A stretch of 64,000 nucleotides of DNA from Acinetobacter kanungonis (GTDB lineage Bacteria > Pseudomonadota > Gammaproteobacteria > Pseudomonadales > Moraxellaceae): the NCBI RefSeq assembly GCF_009939195.1, contig NZ_JAACKC010000001.1:790270-854269 (forward strand), in the 5' to 3' direction. Every line of letters starts with the position of its first letter. Position 1 is the first letter of the stretch. Position numbers and translations under genes: made by a program. Under the pieces are notes generated by a model. It saw only the letters and a list, made by a program, of their open reading frames with translations. It had not been told where the DNA came from and did no database searches. Of the stretch, positions 38,173 to 49,564 are shown in pieces.

Positions 38173-38637
38173 TTACATTTGCGACTGAATATAATTTTGT
38201 AAGCCAATCAATTCAATTAAACGCATTTGCTTTTCTAACCAGTAGGTATGGTCTTCTTCGGTGTCGGACATTTGCTGACGCAACATATCGCGCGTCACAT
38301 AGTCACCCTTTTCTTCTGCCAGTTTCACACCTTGTGCCAACTTTTCACGCACATGGTATTCCAGCGCCAAGTCTGCTTTTAAACAGGTCACCACGTCTTG
38401 ACCGACATGAATATCATCACGGTTCATGTTGGGCGTACCCTCAAGGAACAGTACACGACGAATCAGAGCATCGGCATGCGCAGCTTCTTCTTGCATTTCA
38501 TGATCAATACGCTCGAAGATTTTACTTAAACCCCAATCTTCATACATACGTGAATGAATGAGATATTGATCGCGAGCTGCAAGTTCCCCACCGATCAACA
38601 TATTTAAATAGTCTACTACTTCTGGATTGCCACGCAT
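38173..38637 (-). CDS. bfr: Bacterioferritin
   Basis: 154 residues from the ATG at 38637, chosen because the family begins [12 protein letters not shown] and GGGGT precedes it; upstream in-frame starts at 38652 and 38694 would add residues not seen in homologues. Ferroxidase ligands are in [10 protein letters not shown] and [15 protein letters not shown]; the Met of HSRMYEDWG is the haem-binding position. It stores iron as a 24-mer in the cytoplasm. Second bacterioferritin types are common in Acinetobacter; none other is seen here. Confidence 0.94.
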   Translation of the reverse strand: MRGNPEVVDYLNMLIGGELAARDQYLIHSRMYEDWGLSKIFERIDHEMQEEAAHADALIRRVLFLEGTPNMNRDDIHVGQDVVTCLKADLALEYHVREKLAQGVKLAEEKGDYVTRDMLRQQMSDTEEDHTYWLEKQMRLIELIGLQNYIQSQM

Positions 38638-39208
38638 CTCGTTATACCCCATACCTTTTTGAAATATTATGGCGACATTTAGCCAAGATTGCAAAAGTTA
38701 AATTTTGTAAGTTTATGATTTTTATAAAATTAAAATGAGAAACATACGCATTTGCAGTTTAAATTCGCCCATTTTCCACATATAAAATAAGCCTTTGCAG
38801 TATTTTGCAGATTAGGACAAAGGCTATTTCATACAAAATTTTGCTTATTTTAAAATTTGTAACTATTTAAAATGGTTCTTATTACACCATGTCTTTAAAA
38901 CATCACGAAGTTAACAACCATCAAACCATTATTTTTATTATTAAAAATATAAATTTAATCTCAATTTAGAGCTACTCCCCCACTGTTGCATAGTCAGAGT
39001 TAAACAGATCTCCCAATATTTTTGATTGCTAACGTTATCTATATGGGCTAAGAACGTCGTATTTAGCTCGACCCATTTGGCTTTATAAGGTACATCAACT
39101 TATGCGTTGCAATGACGCATAAGTTAGATATCTGTTTCACCGAAGCAAAGACTTTCATCACATTCGCGCTTACACTATGCCCATACCTAAAACAACAACG
39201 GTTGATCT
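38638..39208. other. Spacer between bfr and the SDR gene
   Basis: 571 bases without a credible gene. It holds a hairpin (AGCCTTTG / CAAAGGCT, 38789-38826) with a 20-base loop and a perfect inverted repeat at 39097-39125. Divergent promoters for both flanking genes should be here. Confidence 0.55.
39097..39125. repeat. Perfect 11-bp inverted repeat before the SDR gene
   Basis: AACTTATGCGT - seven bases - ACGCATAAGTT, ending 83 bases before the SDR start codon. No T-run follows on either strand, so it is more like an operator than a terminator. Confidence 0.5.
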
Positions 39209-40276
39209 ATGACAAACTTAGCAACACAAGCACCTGTACTGGTCACAGGTGCCTCGGGTTATATTGCCAGTTGGGTAATTCAAAAATTATTAACCCAAGG
39301 CTATACCGTACATGCCACTGTCCGTGACCTGAACAAAACGCAAAGCTTCGCGCATTTATCAAAAATTGCAGAAAGCAGCACAGGAACACTCAAACTCTTT
39401 AAAGCGAACTTGCTCGAACCCAATTCATTTAGAGAAGCCATGCAGGGCTGTGAAATTGTGTTTCATATGGCATCACCTTTCGTTGTTACCAACTATAAAA
39501 ATGCCGTGAAGGACATCATTGAACCTGCTGTTTTAGGTACAGAAAATGTTTTAAACACTGTAAATGAAACAGAATCCGTCAAACGTGTGATTGTCACTTC
39601 GAGCATTGCATCGACCTATGGCGATGCCGTGGATATTTTAAAAACTGATCATAATACTTTTGATGAAAGCCACTGGAATACCAGCAGCTCTGAGACCCAT
39701 CAGCCGTATCCCTATTCTAAAGTGATGGCGGAGCGTAAAGCTTGGGAAATGGCAGAGGCACAAGACCGTTGGCAATTGGTTTGCATTAACCCAGCGTTGG
39801 TCTTTGGTCGTTCATTAACCCCAAATACCCAGTCAGGTTCAATTGAGGTCTTACAACAATTTACCAATGGCTTAACGCTCGCGGGTGTTCCGCCCATGTG
39901 GAATGGTGTGGTCGATGTTCAGGATGTCGCCGAAGCACACCTACAGGCTGCATTTAACCCCAAAGCAGCTGGTCGTTACATCGTCAGTGGCGATACTTTG
40001 AGTTTGCTTGAAATTGGTCAATTACTTAAAGCACATTTTGGTTGGAAGTTTCCATTTCCACGCAATGAACTGCCTAAAGCTGCCTTTAAAGTGATTGGTC
40101 CGTTCATTGGTTTTAGCCGTGAGTTTGTTGAGCTGAATATGGGTTACCCGATTTATTTTGATGCGAGCAAGAGCCAAAAAGAATTAGGTTTACAGTATCG
40201 CGATGTCAAAGAAAGCTTGATTGAGCATTTTCAACAATTGCTCAACGACGGTGTGATCAAGCAATATATTCCTTGA
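39209..40276 (+). CDS. Extended SDR, dihydroflavonol-4-reductase-like
   Basis: 355 residues. N-terminal VLVTGASGYIASWVIQKLL nucleotide-binding motif, GCEIVFHMASPF, SSIAST, and YPYSKVMAERKAW with the catalytic Tyr and Lys. Atypical extended SDRs of this type reduce aldehydes or ketones with NADPH; the substrate is unknown. It stands alone, followed by the structured element at 40383-40530. The C-terminal third (FKVIGPFIGFSREFVELNMGYP) resembles uncharacterised bacterial members. Confidence 0.85.
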   Translation: MTNLATQAPVLVTGASGYIASWVIQKLLTQGYTVHATVRDLNKTQSFAHLSKIAESSTGTLKLFKANLLEPNSFREAMQGCEIVFHMASPFVVTNYKNAVKDIIEPAVLGTENVLNTVNETESVKRVIVTSSIASTYGDAVDILKTDHNTFDESHWNTSSSETHQPYPYSKVMAERKAWEMAEAQDRWQLVCINPALVFGRSLTPNTQSGSIEVLQQFTNGLTLAGVPPMWNGVVDVQDVAEAHLQAAFNPKAAGRYIVSGDTLSLLEIGQLLKAHFGWKFPFPRNELPKAAFKVIGPFIGFSREFVELNMGYPIYFDASKSQKELGLQYRDVKESLIEHFQQLLNDGVIKQYIP

Positions 40277-40382
40277 AATAAACAACCAAAGTTTGACTTA
40301 AATATCTCTAGTTATTGAAAAAATGATCTAAGCGGAGTCTTATCAAGTTCTCATACCATTCCATCATTAGCCTGCAGCTGGC

Positions 40383-40530
40383 CCTACTTTTGTTTCGGCA
40401 AAAGTAGGCAAAACCATTGTCATCTGCAAAACCTGACCTCTTTTTGATGTATCAGAAATATGTCGCAGAAACATTATCTTATTTACACCATGCAGGTTGC
40501 AGATGACGTACCCAAGTAGGATATTTCTGA
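40383..40530. repeat. Structured non-coding element, possible interspersed repeat
   Basis: Several nested complementary segments are visible: a perfect hairpin CCTACTTTTG-TTTCGG-CAAAAGTAGG at 40383-40408; GTCATCTGCAAAACCTG near 40420 against CAGGTTGCAGATGAC near 40494-40508; and TCAGAAATAT near 40450 against ATATTTCTGA near 40522. The whole can fold into a branched structure. It is non-coding and lies between convergent genes. I recall similar sequences scattered in Acinetobacter genomes, but this was not checked. Confidence 0.5.
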
Positions 40531-40549
40531 TTTAACTTGAGTCAAAAAT

Positions 40550-42630
<2,081 letters not shown>

Positions 42631-42682
42631 AACAATCTTGTCTGCCTATTATAAAAGTCAGACGCTCATTTTCAATTTGATA

Positions 42683-43642
42683 TTATACCGTTGCCTGTTG
42701 ACCTGAACGATAGTCAATTGCTTGATGACGCCAGAATTCACGCGATTGAGCGGTCATTTCCTGTTGGTTCTGGTCGTAAATCGTGCCATCAATTTCACGC
42801 GCAATCAGGTTAGAAATACTCACCATGGTATCAAAAGCATTTTGCACATCGTGATGCGGCAATGCCAAGAAGAATGCCAAACCTTTGACTTGGTCATTGG
42901 CCAGCGTTTCCAAGTCAAAACCTGCAGGTCCTTCATCGGTAATCTGTAAAACCGAGAATGAAAGTCGCTCATGTTCTTCATCATAACGGTGGAAACAGGC
43001 CATCTCGCCATAACGTAAACCATATTTAAGCAAAACCTTTAAGGTTTTATCACCCGTCAAAATACGACGTTCAGGGTAAATATTGAAAACAATAAATTCT
43101 TCTGCCGTTTGTAAAACACTTTCTTCATCGACACGTTGTTGTTCGTGCAAGTGCTCATCTAAAATGCTGCTTTCTTCATTAAACTCAATAATTTCAGCTT
43201 TTTCGACGTGCGAGTGTAAATGTAAACCTTCTTCTACATTTGCTTCAGCTACAGTTTCGTCGACCTTAGCGGTTTCAGTTGCTTCAGCGCCAGCTTCTGG
43301 TTGTGCCGCTTCTGTCGATGCTTTCTCATCCTGATTGACAGCAGTTTCAGCAGCTTGTTCTTTTTCAGCGGCAAGCTTAGGCTCTTTTTTATCAGCTGTA
43401 TCCGTAATCGTTTCGGCTTCATTTAAAGTCGGCTCAACACGCGCAGTCGATTCTTCAGCCGTTGGAGTTTGTAACTGGTCACGGACGTGACGCGGGATAA
43501 TCGGCAGCTGACTGTCCGAATTCACCTGCAATTCACTTTCCAGTGACGGGCTGGCATCTGCTGGCTTTTTCAACAGCATGCGTAAACCCACTAAAATTAT
43601 GATAACGGCAATAACAATACCGACTATTGTTGTGACTTCCAT
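42683..43642 (-). CDS. zipA: Cell division protein ZipA
   Basis: 319 residues. One N-terminal membrane helix (TTIVGIVIAVIIILVGLRML), a Glu/Ala/Thr-rich unstructured linker (about 30-190), and a C-terminal FtsZ-binding domain (FIVFNIYPERRILTGDKTL, MACFHRYDEE, GLAFFLALPHHDVQNAFDTMV). It ties the FtsZ ring to the membrane. It starts one base after the smc stop; the smc-zipA-ligA order is conserved in gammaproteobacteria that use Smc. Confidence 0.92.
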   Translation of the reverse strand: MEVTTIVGIVIAVIIILVGLRMLLKKPADASPSLESELQVNSDSQLPIIPRHVRDQLQTPTAEESTARVEPTLNEAETITDTADKKEPKLAAEKEQAAETAVNQDEKASTEAAQPEAGAEATETAKVDETVAEANVEEGLHLHSHVEKAEIIEFNEESSILDEHLHEQQRVDEESVLQTAEEFIVFNIYPERRILTGDKTLKVLLKYGLRYGEMACFHRYDEEHERLSFSVLQITDEGPAGFDLETLANDQVKGLAFFLALPHHDVQNAFDTMVSISNLIAREIDGTIYDQNQQEMTAQSREFWRHQAIDYRSGQQATV

Positions 43643-43643
43643 A

Positions 43644-46600
43644 TTATGACTCCGCGACTAAACCGTATTCTTTTGCCTGTTCCAAATCTACACTAACGAG
43701 TTTTGATGTACCTGGTTCTGGCATTGTAACCCCCAATAAATCGGTGGCCATCGTCATTGCTAACTTATTATGTGTAATGTAAATGAATTGCACTTGTTCA
43801 GAAAGCTCTTTTACCAAATTACAGAAGCGACCCACATTGGCATCATCTAAAGGCGCATCCACTTCATCCAGTACACAAAACGGCGCGGGATTTAAACGGA
43901 AAATAGCAAAAACCAGTGCCAATGCAGTCAGGGCTTTTTCACCACCCGAGAGTAATGCCAGTGAACTGTTGCGTTTACCAGGTGGACGTGCCATGAGTTT
44001 GACCCCAGACTGCCAGTCATCTTCCAGACTTAAGCTGGCTTCACCACCTTCAAAGACTTTCGGGAACAATTCCTGCAATTCAGCATTCACCTGATCGAAG
44101 GTCGTCATAAACAACTTGCGTGTTTCTTGGTCAATGCTCTTCATTGCAGCTTGCAGTTGCGCTACGGTCTTTTCGAGGTCTTCAATTTGATGACTGAGTT
44201 CTTCAAAGCGCTTGGAAACTTCTTCATATTCTTCTGAAGCCGCCAAGTTGACTGCGCCTAATTTGGAAAATTGCTGCTGGGCTTTTTCCAACTTTGCCTG
44301 ATGTGCAGGTAAATCAATTGCAAGACCAGTAATTAAGTCACTATCCATCGCTTTGAGCTGTTCGGAATAGTGCTGGAAATCCGATTTGGCTGCCTGCCAT
44401 GCCAAGCGTTTTTCTTCCAGTTGCGTGCGTAAACGCTCGTCTTGCTGTTGCTGTTGATGACGTTGTTCGGTCACTTGCTGCTGCTTTTCTTGCACGCTGT
44501 TGAGTTCAAGCTGCCACGCATTCCACGTTTTCTGCAATTTTTCAGTTTGTTGAAATTGCTCAGCAAATTGAGATTCGAGAGTCGGTAATTCTAGCTGCAC
44601 TGGATCGACAAACTTTTTCGCCTGTTCAATCTGCTGATTGATTTGCTGATTCTGGGCTTTCAGGAAAGATCCATCCTTTTCCAGCAAGGCAGTCTGTTGC
44701 TGTGTTTGTGTGCTTTGACGGCGTAACAGTTCCAGTTCTTGTTGTGACTGTATGCTTTGCTGCTGGGCAAACTCTAATTGCTCAGTCAATTCTTCCAGTT
44801 GAAATTGCGTGGTTTTATAGTGTGGTAATACCTGTTCCAGCTTCAAAGTCAGTGCATGCAGATCAATTTCCAGATCATCTTTTTGCATGGCATCTTCTTC
44901 AAGCTGCTCATCCAACTGTTGCAGTTGATCACGTAATTGCTGCTGCTGTATTGCAAAAGCCTGTGCACTACTTTGCAGCTTGGCAATACTGACATCCAAC
45001 TGTTGTATGCTTTGTTGCTGCTGTTTGAGCAAAGCCTGCTGTTGTTTCAATTCAGTCTGATGCTGCTCAATCTGTTGCTGCATGCTCGGTAATTGCTGTT
45101 CAGCCTGCTCAAATTGCGCCTGTAGATTATTCAGTTCAATCTCAATACTTTCTAGACGAATACGATGACTCAGTGCACCTTGACCCGCTTGGCTGCTTTC
45201 ATCATAGAGTAAGCCAATCACCCAATCTGCTGCGACATGATACCCATCCAAACTTAAAATCGACTGACCCTGTTTAAGCTGATCTTGATACGCCAATGCT
45301 TCGCTCAACGTCGTCGCAATCGCAACCTGATCCCAGAGGGAATGCTGTGCAGAGGCAATCCAGTCTGCCAGACAAGGCAATTGTGCCAATGCCAGCTTGC
45401 TACTGTCTAAATTCATTTTAAGTTGACGTGCGATACTGTCTTGGAATTCAGCATCCCCATCCAGTACTTCTGCTGAAAGCCATTTGGCAAGGAACTTCTC
45501 AATCAATTGAGCGTGAGGTTTGCCTTGCTCAGTCAATTTCAAAGTCTGCATCAATTGCACATTGGCGTTGTGCGATGCAGGGCTTTGCTTGACCAACAGT
45601 TGGGTCAGGTTTTTATGTTCAGATTGTAAAACCTGTATCTCAGATTTTAATTGCAACATCTGTGTTTTTTGCTGAGCCGATTGCTCCTGCAATTGCTCCA
45701 ACTGCTGACGCTGCTGCTGAATCGCTTGCTCGGACTGCTCTATCTGAGTTTGCAGCAAGCGTTTATCCTGCTCCAACTGCTGAACATCTTCGCTCTGGGC
45801 TTGGTTTTGAATTTGAGCGGCTTGCAGCTGTAACGTCTGCTTCTGCTGTTCAATCCGCACCATATTTTTGCTCAGTTGCTCAGACTGCGCCAGCATTTGC
45901 ATTTTTTGCTGTTGTTGCTTTTCTACCTGTGCCTTGACCTGTTCAAACTGCTGCTGAACTTGCTGCTGTTGCGCCTTTAAATCTTGATAGCTTTGCGTCT
46001 GTTGCTGGCTTATCTGTTCTTGTTGCTGCAACTGTTCCGTTTGCTGTTCTTGCTGTTGCAACAAGGTCTCAAGCTGCAACTCAATCAACTGCAAACGCTC
46101 TTTACTTTGTGCCTTTTGCTGTTCCAGTTGTGCCAGCGTCGAGGTGTTTTGCTGAAAAAGCGACTGCTTTTGCTCTAAAGTGATTTTGAGCTCAGCCAAT
46201 TTCTTTTCGGCTTGTTGCCATTCACTTTGTAATGGGGTCGATTGCTGAATCAGGCGTTGAAATAACTCACTGGTTGAGCCTAAGTCATGCTCCAACGTGG
46301 TTAATTCAGAACGTACCAATTTAAACTGATCGCCCAGTTCATTCATCTGTACCGTATATTCCTGCTGCAAACGACTACTGTGTTCACATTGGAAAGACAG
46401 CACTTCCACTTTAATGGTCCGAATGGTTTTTTCTAATTCTTTGTATTGAATCGCGGTTTCAGACTGACGCTTTAAGGTTTTAAGCTGTGACTTTAATTCT
46501 TGTGCAATATCTTCTAAGCGAGATAAATTTTGCGCGGTATGATCCAAATGCAACAAGGTTTCACGACGACGTGCCTGATATCGGGACACCCCTGCCGCTT

Positions 46601-47096
46601 CTTCAATAAACACCCGCATTTCTTCAGGCTTGGCATCCACCAGACGGTTAATCATGCCTTGTTCAATAATGGCATAAGAACGCGGACCTAAACCTGTGCC
46701 CAAGAAAATATCAGTAATATCACGACGACGACATTTGGTACCATTTAAGAAATATTCAGACTTACCATCACGGGTGACCTGACGACGCACCGCCAGCTCA
46801 TTGTAGGCATTATAGGCCCCACCTAACTTGCCATAGGTATTCTCAAAACGCAGTTCTACGCTAGCCATCCCCACAGGTTTACGCTTAGCCGTCCCCGTAA
46901 AAATGACATCCTGCATGCTGCCACCACGTAGTTGGCGCGCATTGGATTCACCCATGACCCAACGAATGGCATCAATGACATTGGATTTTCCACAGCCATT
47001 GGGTCCAACCACGGCAGATCGGTTGGCTTTGAACTGTAAAGTTGTGCTATCGGCAAAAGATTTGAAGCCTGAAAGTTTTAAACTGCTTAAACGCAT
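43644..47096 (-). CDS. smc: Chromosome partition protein Smc
   Basis: 1150 residues. N-terminal ATPase half with GPNGCGKSNVIDAIRWVMGE; first coiled coil about 170-490; hinge about 505-650 (LAKWLSAEVLDGDAEFQDSI to QAGQGALSHRI); second coiled coil to about 990; C-terminal half with signature LLSGGEKALTALAL and Walker B FCVLDEVDAPLDDANV. Both coiled coils are unusually rich in Gln. It forms the condensin ring with ScpA and ScpB (13020-14392). Preceded by a GntR gene ten bases upstream. Confidence 0.95.
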   Translation of the reverse strand: MRLSSLKLSGFKSFADSTTLQFKANRSAVVGPNGCGKSNVIDAIRWVMGESNARQLRGGSMQDVIFTGTAKRKPVGMASVELRFENTYGKLGGAYNAYNELAVRRQVTRDGKSEYFLNGTKCRRRDITDIFLGTGLGPRSYAIIEQGMINRLVDAKPEEMRVFIEEAAGVSRYQARRRETLLHLDHTAQNLSRLEDIAQELKSQLKTLKRQSETAIQYKELEKTIRTIKVEVLSFQCEHSSRLQQEYTVQMNELGDQFKLVRSELTTLEHDLGSTSELFQRLIQQSTPLQSEWQQAEKKLAELKITLEQKQSLFQQNTSTLAQLEQQKAQSKERLQLIELQLETLLQQQEQQTEQLQQQEQISQQQTQSYQDLKAQQQQVQQQFEQVKAQVEKQQQQKMQMLAQSEQLSKNMVRIEQQKQTLQLQAAQIQNQAQSEDVQQLEQDKRLLQTQIEQSEQAIQQQRQQLEQLQEQSAQQKTQMLQLKSEIQVLQSEHKNLTQLLVKQSPASHNANVQLMQTLKLTEQGKPHAQLIEKFLAKWLSAEVLDGDAEFQDSIARQLKMNLDSSKLALAQLPCLADWIASAQHSLWDQVAIATTLSEALAYQDQLKQGQSILSLDGYHVAADWVIGLLYDESSQAGQGALSHRIRLESIEIELNNLQAQFEQAEQQLPSMQQQIEQHQTELKQQQALLKQQQQSIQQLDVSIAKLQSSAQAFAIQQQQLRDQLQQLDEQLEEDAMQKDDLEIDLHALTLKLEQVLPHYKTTQFQLEELTEQLEFAQQQSIQSQQELELLRRQSTQTQQQTALLEKDGSFLKAQNQQINQQIEQAKKFVDPVQLELPTLESQFAEQFQQTEKLQKTWNAWQLELNSVQEKQQQVTEQRHQQQQQDERLRTQLEEKRLAWQAAKSDFQHYSEQLKAMDSDLITGLAIDLPAHQAKLEKAQQQFSKLGAVNLAASEEYEEVSKRFEELSHQIEDLEKTVAQLQAAMKSIDQETRKLFMTTFDQVNAELQELFPKVFEGGEASLSLEDDWQSGVKLMARPPGKRNSSLALLSGGEKALTALALVFAIFRLNPAPFCVLDEVDAPLDDANVGRFCNLVKELSEQVQFIYITHNKLAMTMATDLLGVTMPEPGTSKLVSVDLEQAKEYGLVAES

Positions 47097-47106
47097 AATG
47101 TCCTGA

Positions 47107-47802
47107 TTAACGTCGTGAACGACGCGCCCATGCTAATTCGATTTGTTTCATGCGTGTTAGAGATTCCAACACCAAGTTACGCAAGTGTCGACAAAAATCA
47201 TCCATAAATAAAGTGGCTTGTTGTGATTTTCGGATTAAAATTGCATCACTCACCAGTTTAAACAACTCAAACGACTCTTGTAACTCTCTTCTTGAAGTAT
47301 TTAAGGTTAAGAAGTAACTGCGACGCACCGAAGGCAGCAGCTCCTGATAGAAATTCATTAAATAAGGATTCGCGACCATATCTTGCTGCTTGGCCAGATA
47401 CTGAAAAATTAAATCATAAAATTTCTCAGTATGACCCTGACGGCACTCTTCCTGAATTTGTTCCATCAAGCGCTGAAACTGCTCCACTTCATGCTGACGC
47501 CAAGTTTCCGCAATGCGCTGTACAATTTGCCCCGACAGCATGGCACAACTATCAAACAGTGCCCGCACCTGCTGTGCTGACATTTCCGAGACAATTGCCC
47601 CACGGCGCGGAAAAATCTGGATCAGATGCGTGCGCTCCAATAACAGCAATGCTTCACGCACCGAGCCTCGGCTGACATCCAGCTCTTTGGCGATTCTTAA
47701 CTCCTGAATTCGCTCACCTTCGACCAGTTCGCCACTAATGATTTGCTCACTAATATGTTTGGCAATCTGCTCGGACAGGCTTTCTATTTCTTCTTGTTGC
47801 AT
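47107..47802 (-). CDS. GntR-family regulator, FadR/FCD type
   Basis: 231 residues. N-terminal winged helix (GERIQELRIAKELDVSRGSVREALLLLERTHLIQIFPRRGAIV) and a C-terminal all-helical FCD ligand-binding domain (residues 80-215). Such proteins usually respond to an organic acid. The neighbours give no obvious metabolic target: smc follows ten bases downstream on the same strand, so this gene may share or control the smc-zipA transcript. It is not convincingly a BioR: I see no recognition evidence. Confidence 0.88.
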   Translation of the reverse strand: MQQEEIESLSEQIAKHISEQIISGELVEGERIQELRIAKELDVSRGSVREALLLLERTHLIQIFPRRGAIVSEMSAQQVRALFDSCAMLSGQIVQRIAETWRQHEVEQFQRLMEQIQEECRQGHTEKFYDLIFQYLAKQQDMVANPYLMNFYQELLPSVRRSYFLTLNTSRRELQESFELFKLVSDAILIRKSQQATLFMDDFCRHLRNLVLESLTRMKQIELAWARRSRR

Positions 47803-47958
47803 ACTGTTCCTATCTTGTTTTTATAAGATGCAATCCACAATACATCACACGACTGAAGCAATAGTTGTAACTGATTTCAGCAGTCCTGCACCATGTGCAT
47901 TGTCAGACAATATTATGTCTAAAAAGCCAATTAAAACAGCAAAAGTCATCACAAATCT

Positions 47959-48768
47959 TTAGAAAAATTTTGCAAATCCTTGGTAAATAAAATAAGCCCC
48001 TACAGTAGTAAGCAAACCTGCGAAGCATCGCTTCAACATTTCAGGTGACAATTGATGTGCAACTTTCGCACCAAGTTTAGCCGTGATAAAACTCATCAAA
48101 CTGATGCCTAAAAATGCATAAACATGAATATAACCAATGGTATTGGGCACATTGACCTGCGCTTTGGCACCAAACCACATAAAACCGAGTGCACCCGCAA
48201 GCGCGATTGGCAATCCACATGCCGCCGAAGTTGCCACTGCTTTTTGCATCACCACGCCATGACGGTTTAGGTAAGGTACAGTAAGGCTGCCGCCTCCGAT
48301 GCCAAAAATTGCTGAGGCAATCCCAATCCCGCCACCTGCCAACATCTGCTTGGCTGTCGAGGGTAGCTGCTTTGTGGTATCCACTTGCGCTTTCGCCCCT
48401 TTAAACATGCGGTAAGCGACCCAAATAGCAAAGAAACCAATAATCAACTGCAAACCCTGACCAGGCAGTAAATCTGCAATGCCTGCACCTAAAAATGAGC
48501 CTAATACCAAACCTGGGGCTAAATTGCGAAACACCGACCACAACACCGCACCCTGCTTGTGATGCGCTGAAACCGAACTCATTGAGGTGACAATAATGGT
48601 GGCAAGAGACGTCCCGAGTGCCATGTGCATAATCACGGCGGGATCATACTGAAGCTGGGTAAATACAATATAGAGAATCGGCACAATAATTAAACCACCA
48701 CCCACACCAAATAATCCTGCGGTAAATCCTGCGATTGCACCAATCAGTAAATATATGATTAACTCCAT
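47959..48768 (-). CDS. TauE/SafE-family membrane permease
   Basis: 269 residues, about eight hydrophobic helices in two inverted halves, each with a glycine-rich motif (AGLFGVGGGLIIVPIL near residue 20 and ASAIFGIGGGSLTVPYL near 155). The family exports sulfite, sulfoacetate and other sulfur-containing anions; the substrate here is unknown. Divergent from birA with very little space between, so promoters overlap. Confidence 0.9.
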   Translation of the reverse strand: MELIIYLLIGAIAGFTAGLFGVGGGLIIVPILYIVFTQLQYDPAVIMHMALGTSLATIIVTSMSSVSAHHKQGAVLWSVFRNLAPGLVLGSFLGAGIADLLPGQGLQLIIGFFAIWVAYRMFKGAKAQVDTTKQLPSTAKQMLAGGGIGIASAIFGIGGGSLTVPYLNRHGVVMQKAVATSAACGLPIALAGALGFMWFGAKAQVNVPNTIGYIHVYAFLGISLMSFITAKLGAKVAHQLSPEMLKRCFAGLLTTVGAYFIYQGFAKFF

Positions 48769-48796
48769 AAATATTTTCCACTATGCTCAGATTCAA

Positions 48797-49555
48797 ATGG
48801 ATGTAGAAACTCGACAACTACAACAACGACTTCAGGCTGCTCAACAACTCCCTGAAGTCCTGATGCTTAAACCGACCACGACATCAACCAATGATGATGT
48901 CCGTGAAATTGCACAAAAAGGAATACACAGTGCATTGGTCTGCAGCGCACAACAGACACAAGGGAGAGGTCAGCGACAACGACAATGGGTGTCACCTGAA
49001 GGGAACGTGTATTTAAGCACATTGCTAAATACTCGAACAGCAATAGATGGGCGTTTAGCTTTAGAAGTTGCTTTGAATATTCTGCACATGCCCAGCCTTG
49101 AAGCCCTGAATTTGCAAATAAAATGGCCGAATGACCTGTACAGCGCACAAGGTAAATGGGGTGGCATTCTGATTGAACCGATTAGCCCAAACCAAGTAAT
49201 TGTTGGGGTTGGACTTAATCTTGCACCTGTGTTAGATGACAGCATTGATCAGCAAATCACCTCGCTCACCGAACTTGGACTACAAGCCACTTCTCGTATT
49301 GATCTGATTGCCGAACTTTATCTGGCGATTCATCGTGCAGGCGAATGGTTTGATCATCAGAGCTATAACCTCGCGGCACGCTTTAATCGTTATGCTGCTT
49401 TCCAACAGCAAGCGGTGGAGTTTGAACACAGTACTGGCAGTTGCTCAGGCACCTTTGTGGGTATTCAGGATGATGGTGCGGTATTACTTGAAACCGAATC
49501 AGGCATTCAAAGCTTTTACCAAGGTCGTTTACGACTCAGTACAGCAACCGAATAG
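48797..49555 (+). CDS. birA: Biotin-protein ligase BirA lacking the DNA-binding domain
   Basis: 252 residues from the ATG at 48797. An earlier frame start at 48755 would overlap the divergent permease gene by 14 bases and is less likely. TTTSTNDDV and QGRGQRQRQWVSPEGNVYLS (biotinyl-AMP loop), IKWPNDLY (biotin lysine) and GVGLNLAP are intact, as is the C-terminal SH3-like cap (GTFVGIQDDGAVLLE). There is no N-terminal helix-turn-helix, so it biotinylates acetyl-CoA carboxylase carrier protein but should not repress bio genes. coaX follows after nine bases. Confidence 0.93.
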   Translation: MDVETRQLQQRLQAAQQLPEVLMLKPTTTSTNDDVREIAQKGIHSALVCSAQQTQGRGQRQRQWVSPEGNVYLSTLLNTRTAIDGRLALEVALNILHMPSLEALNLQIKWPNDLYSAQGKWGGILIEPISPNQVIVGVGLNLAPVLDDSIDQQITSLTELGLQATSRIDLIAELYLAIHRAGEWFDHQSYNLAARFNRYAAFQQQAVEFEHSTGSCSGTFVGIQDDGAVLLETESGIQSFYQGRLRLSTATE

Positions 49556-49564
49556 GATGATGTG

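Noticed and set aside
38695..38760. Weak Fur-box-like sequence upstream of bfr
   Set aside because: Too many mismatches to the 19-bp consensus to support a call.
38940..39060. Possible insertion-sequence end (CACTGTTGCATAG) in the bfr-SDR spacer
   Set aside because: No matching inverted end, transposase remnant or target duplication could be found nearby.
44702..46178. Several plus-strand frames with Leu/Cys/Phe-rich products opposite smc
   Set aside because: They are mirror images of Gln codons in the Smc coiled coils and have no start signals or family features.
47107..47802. GntR protein as a BioR-type biotin regulator
   Set aside because: It is distant from bio genes, no BioR box was seen, and its C-terminal domain is of the general FCD type.
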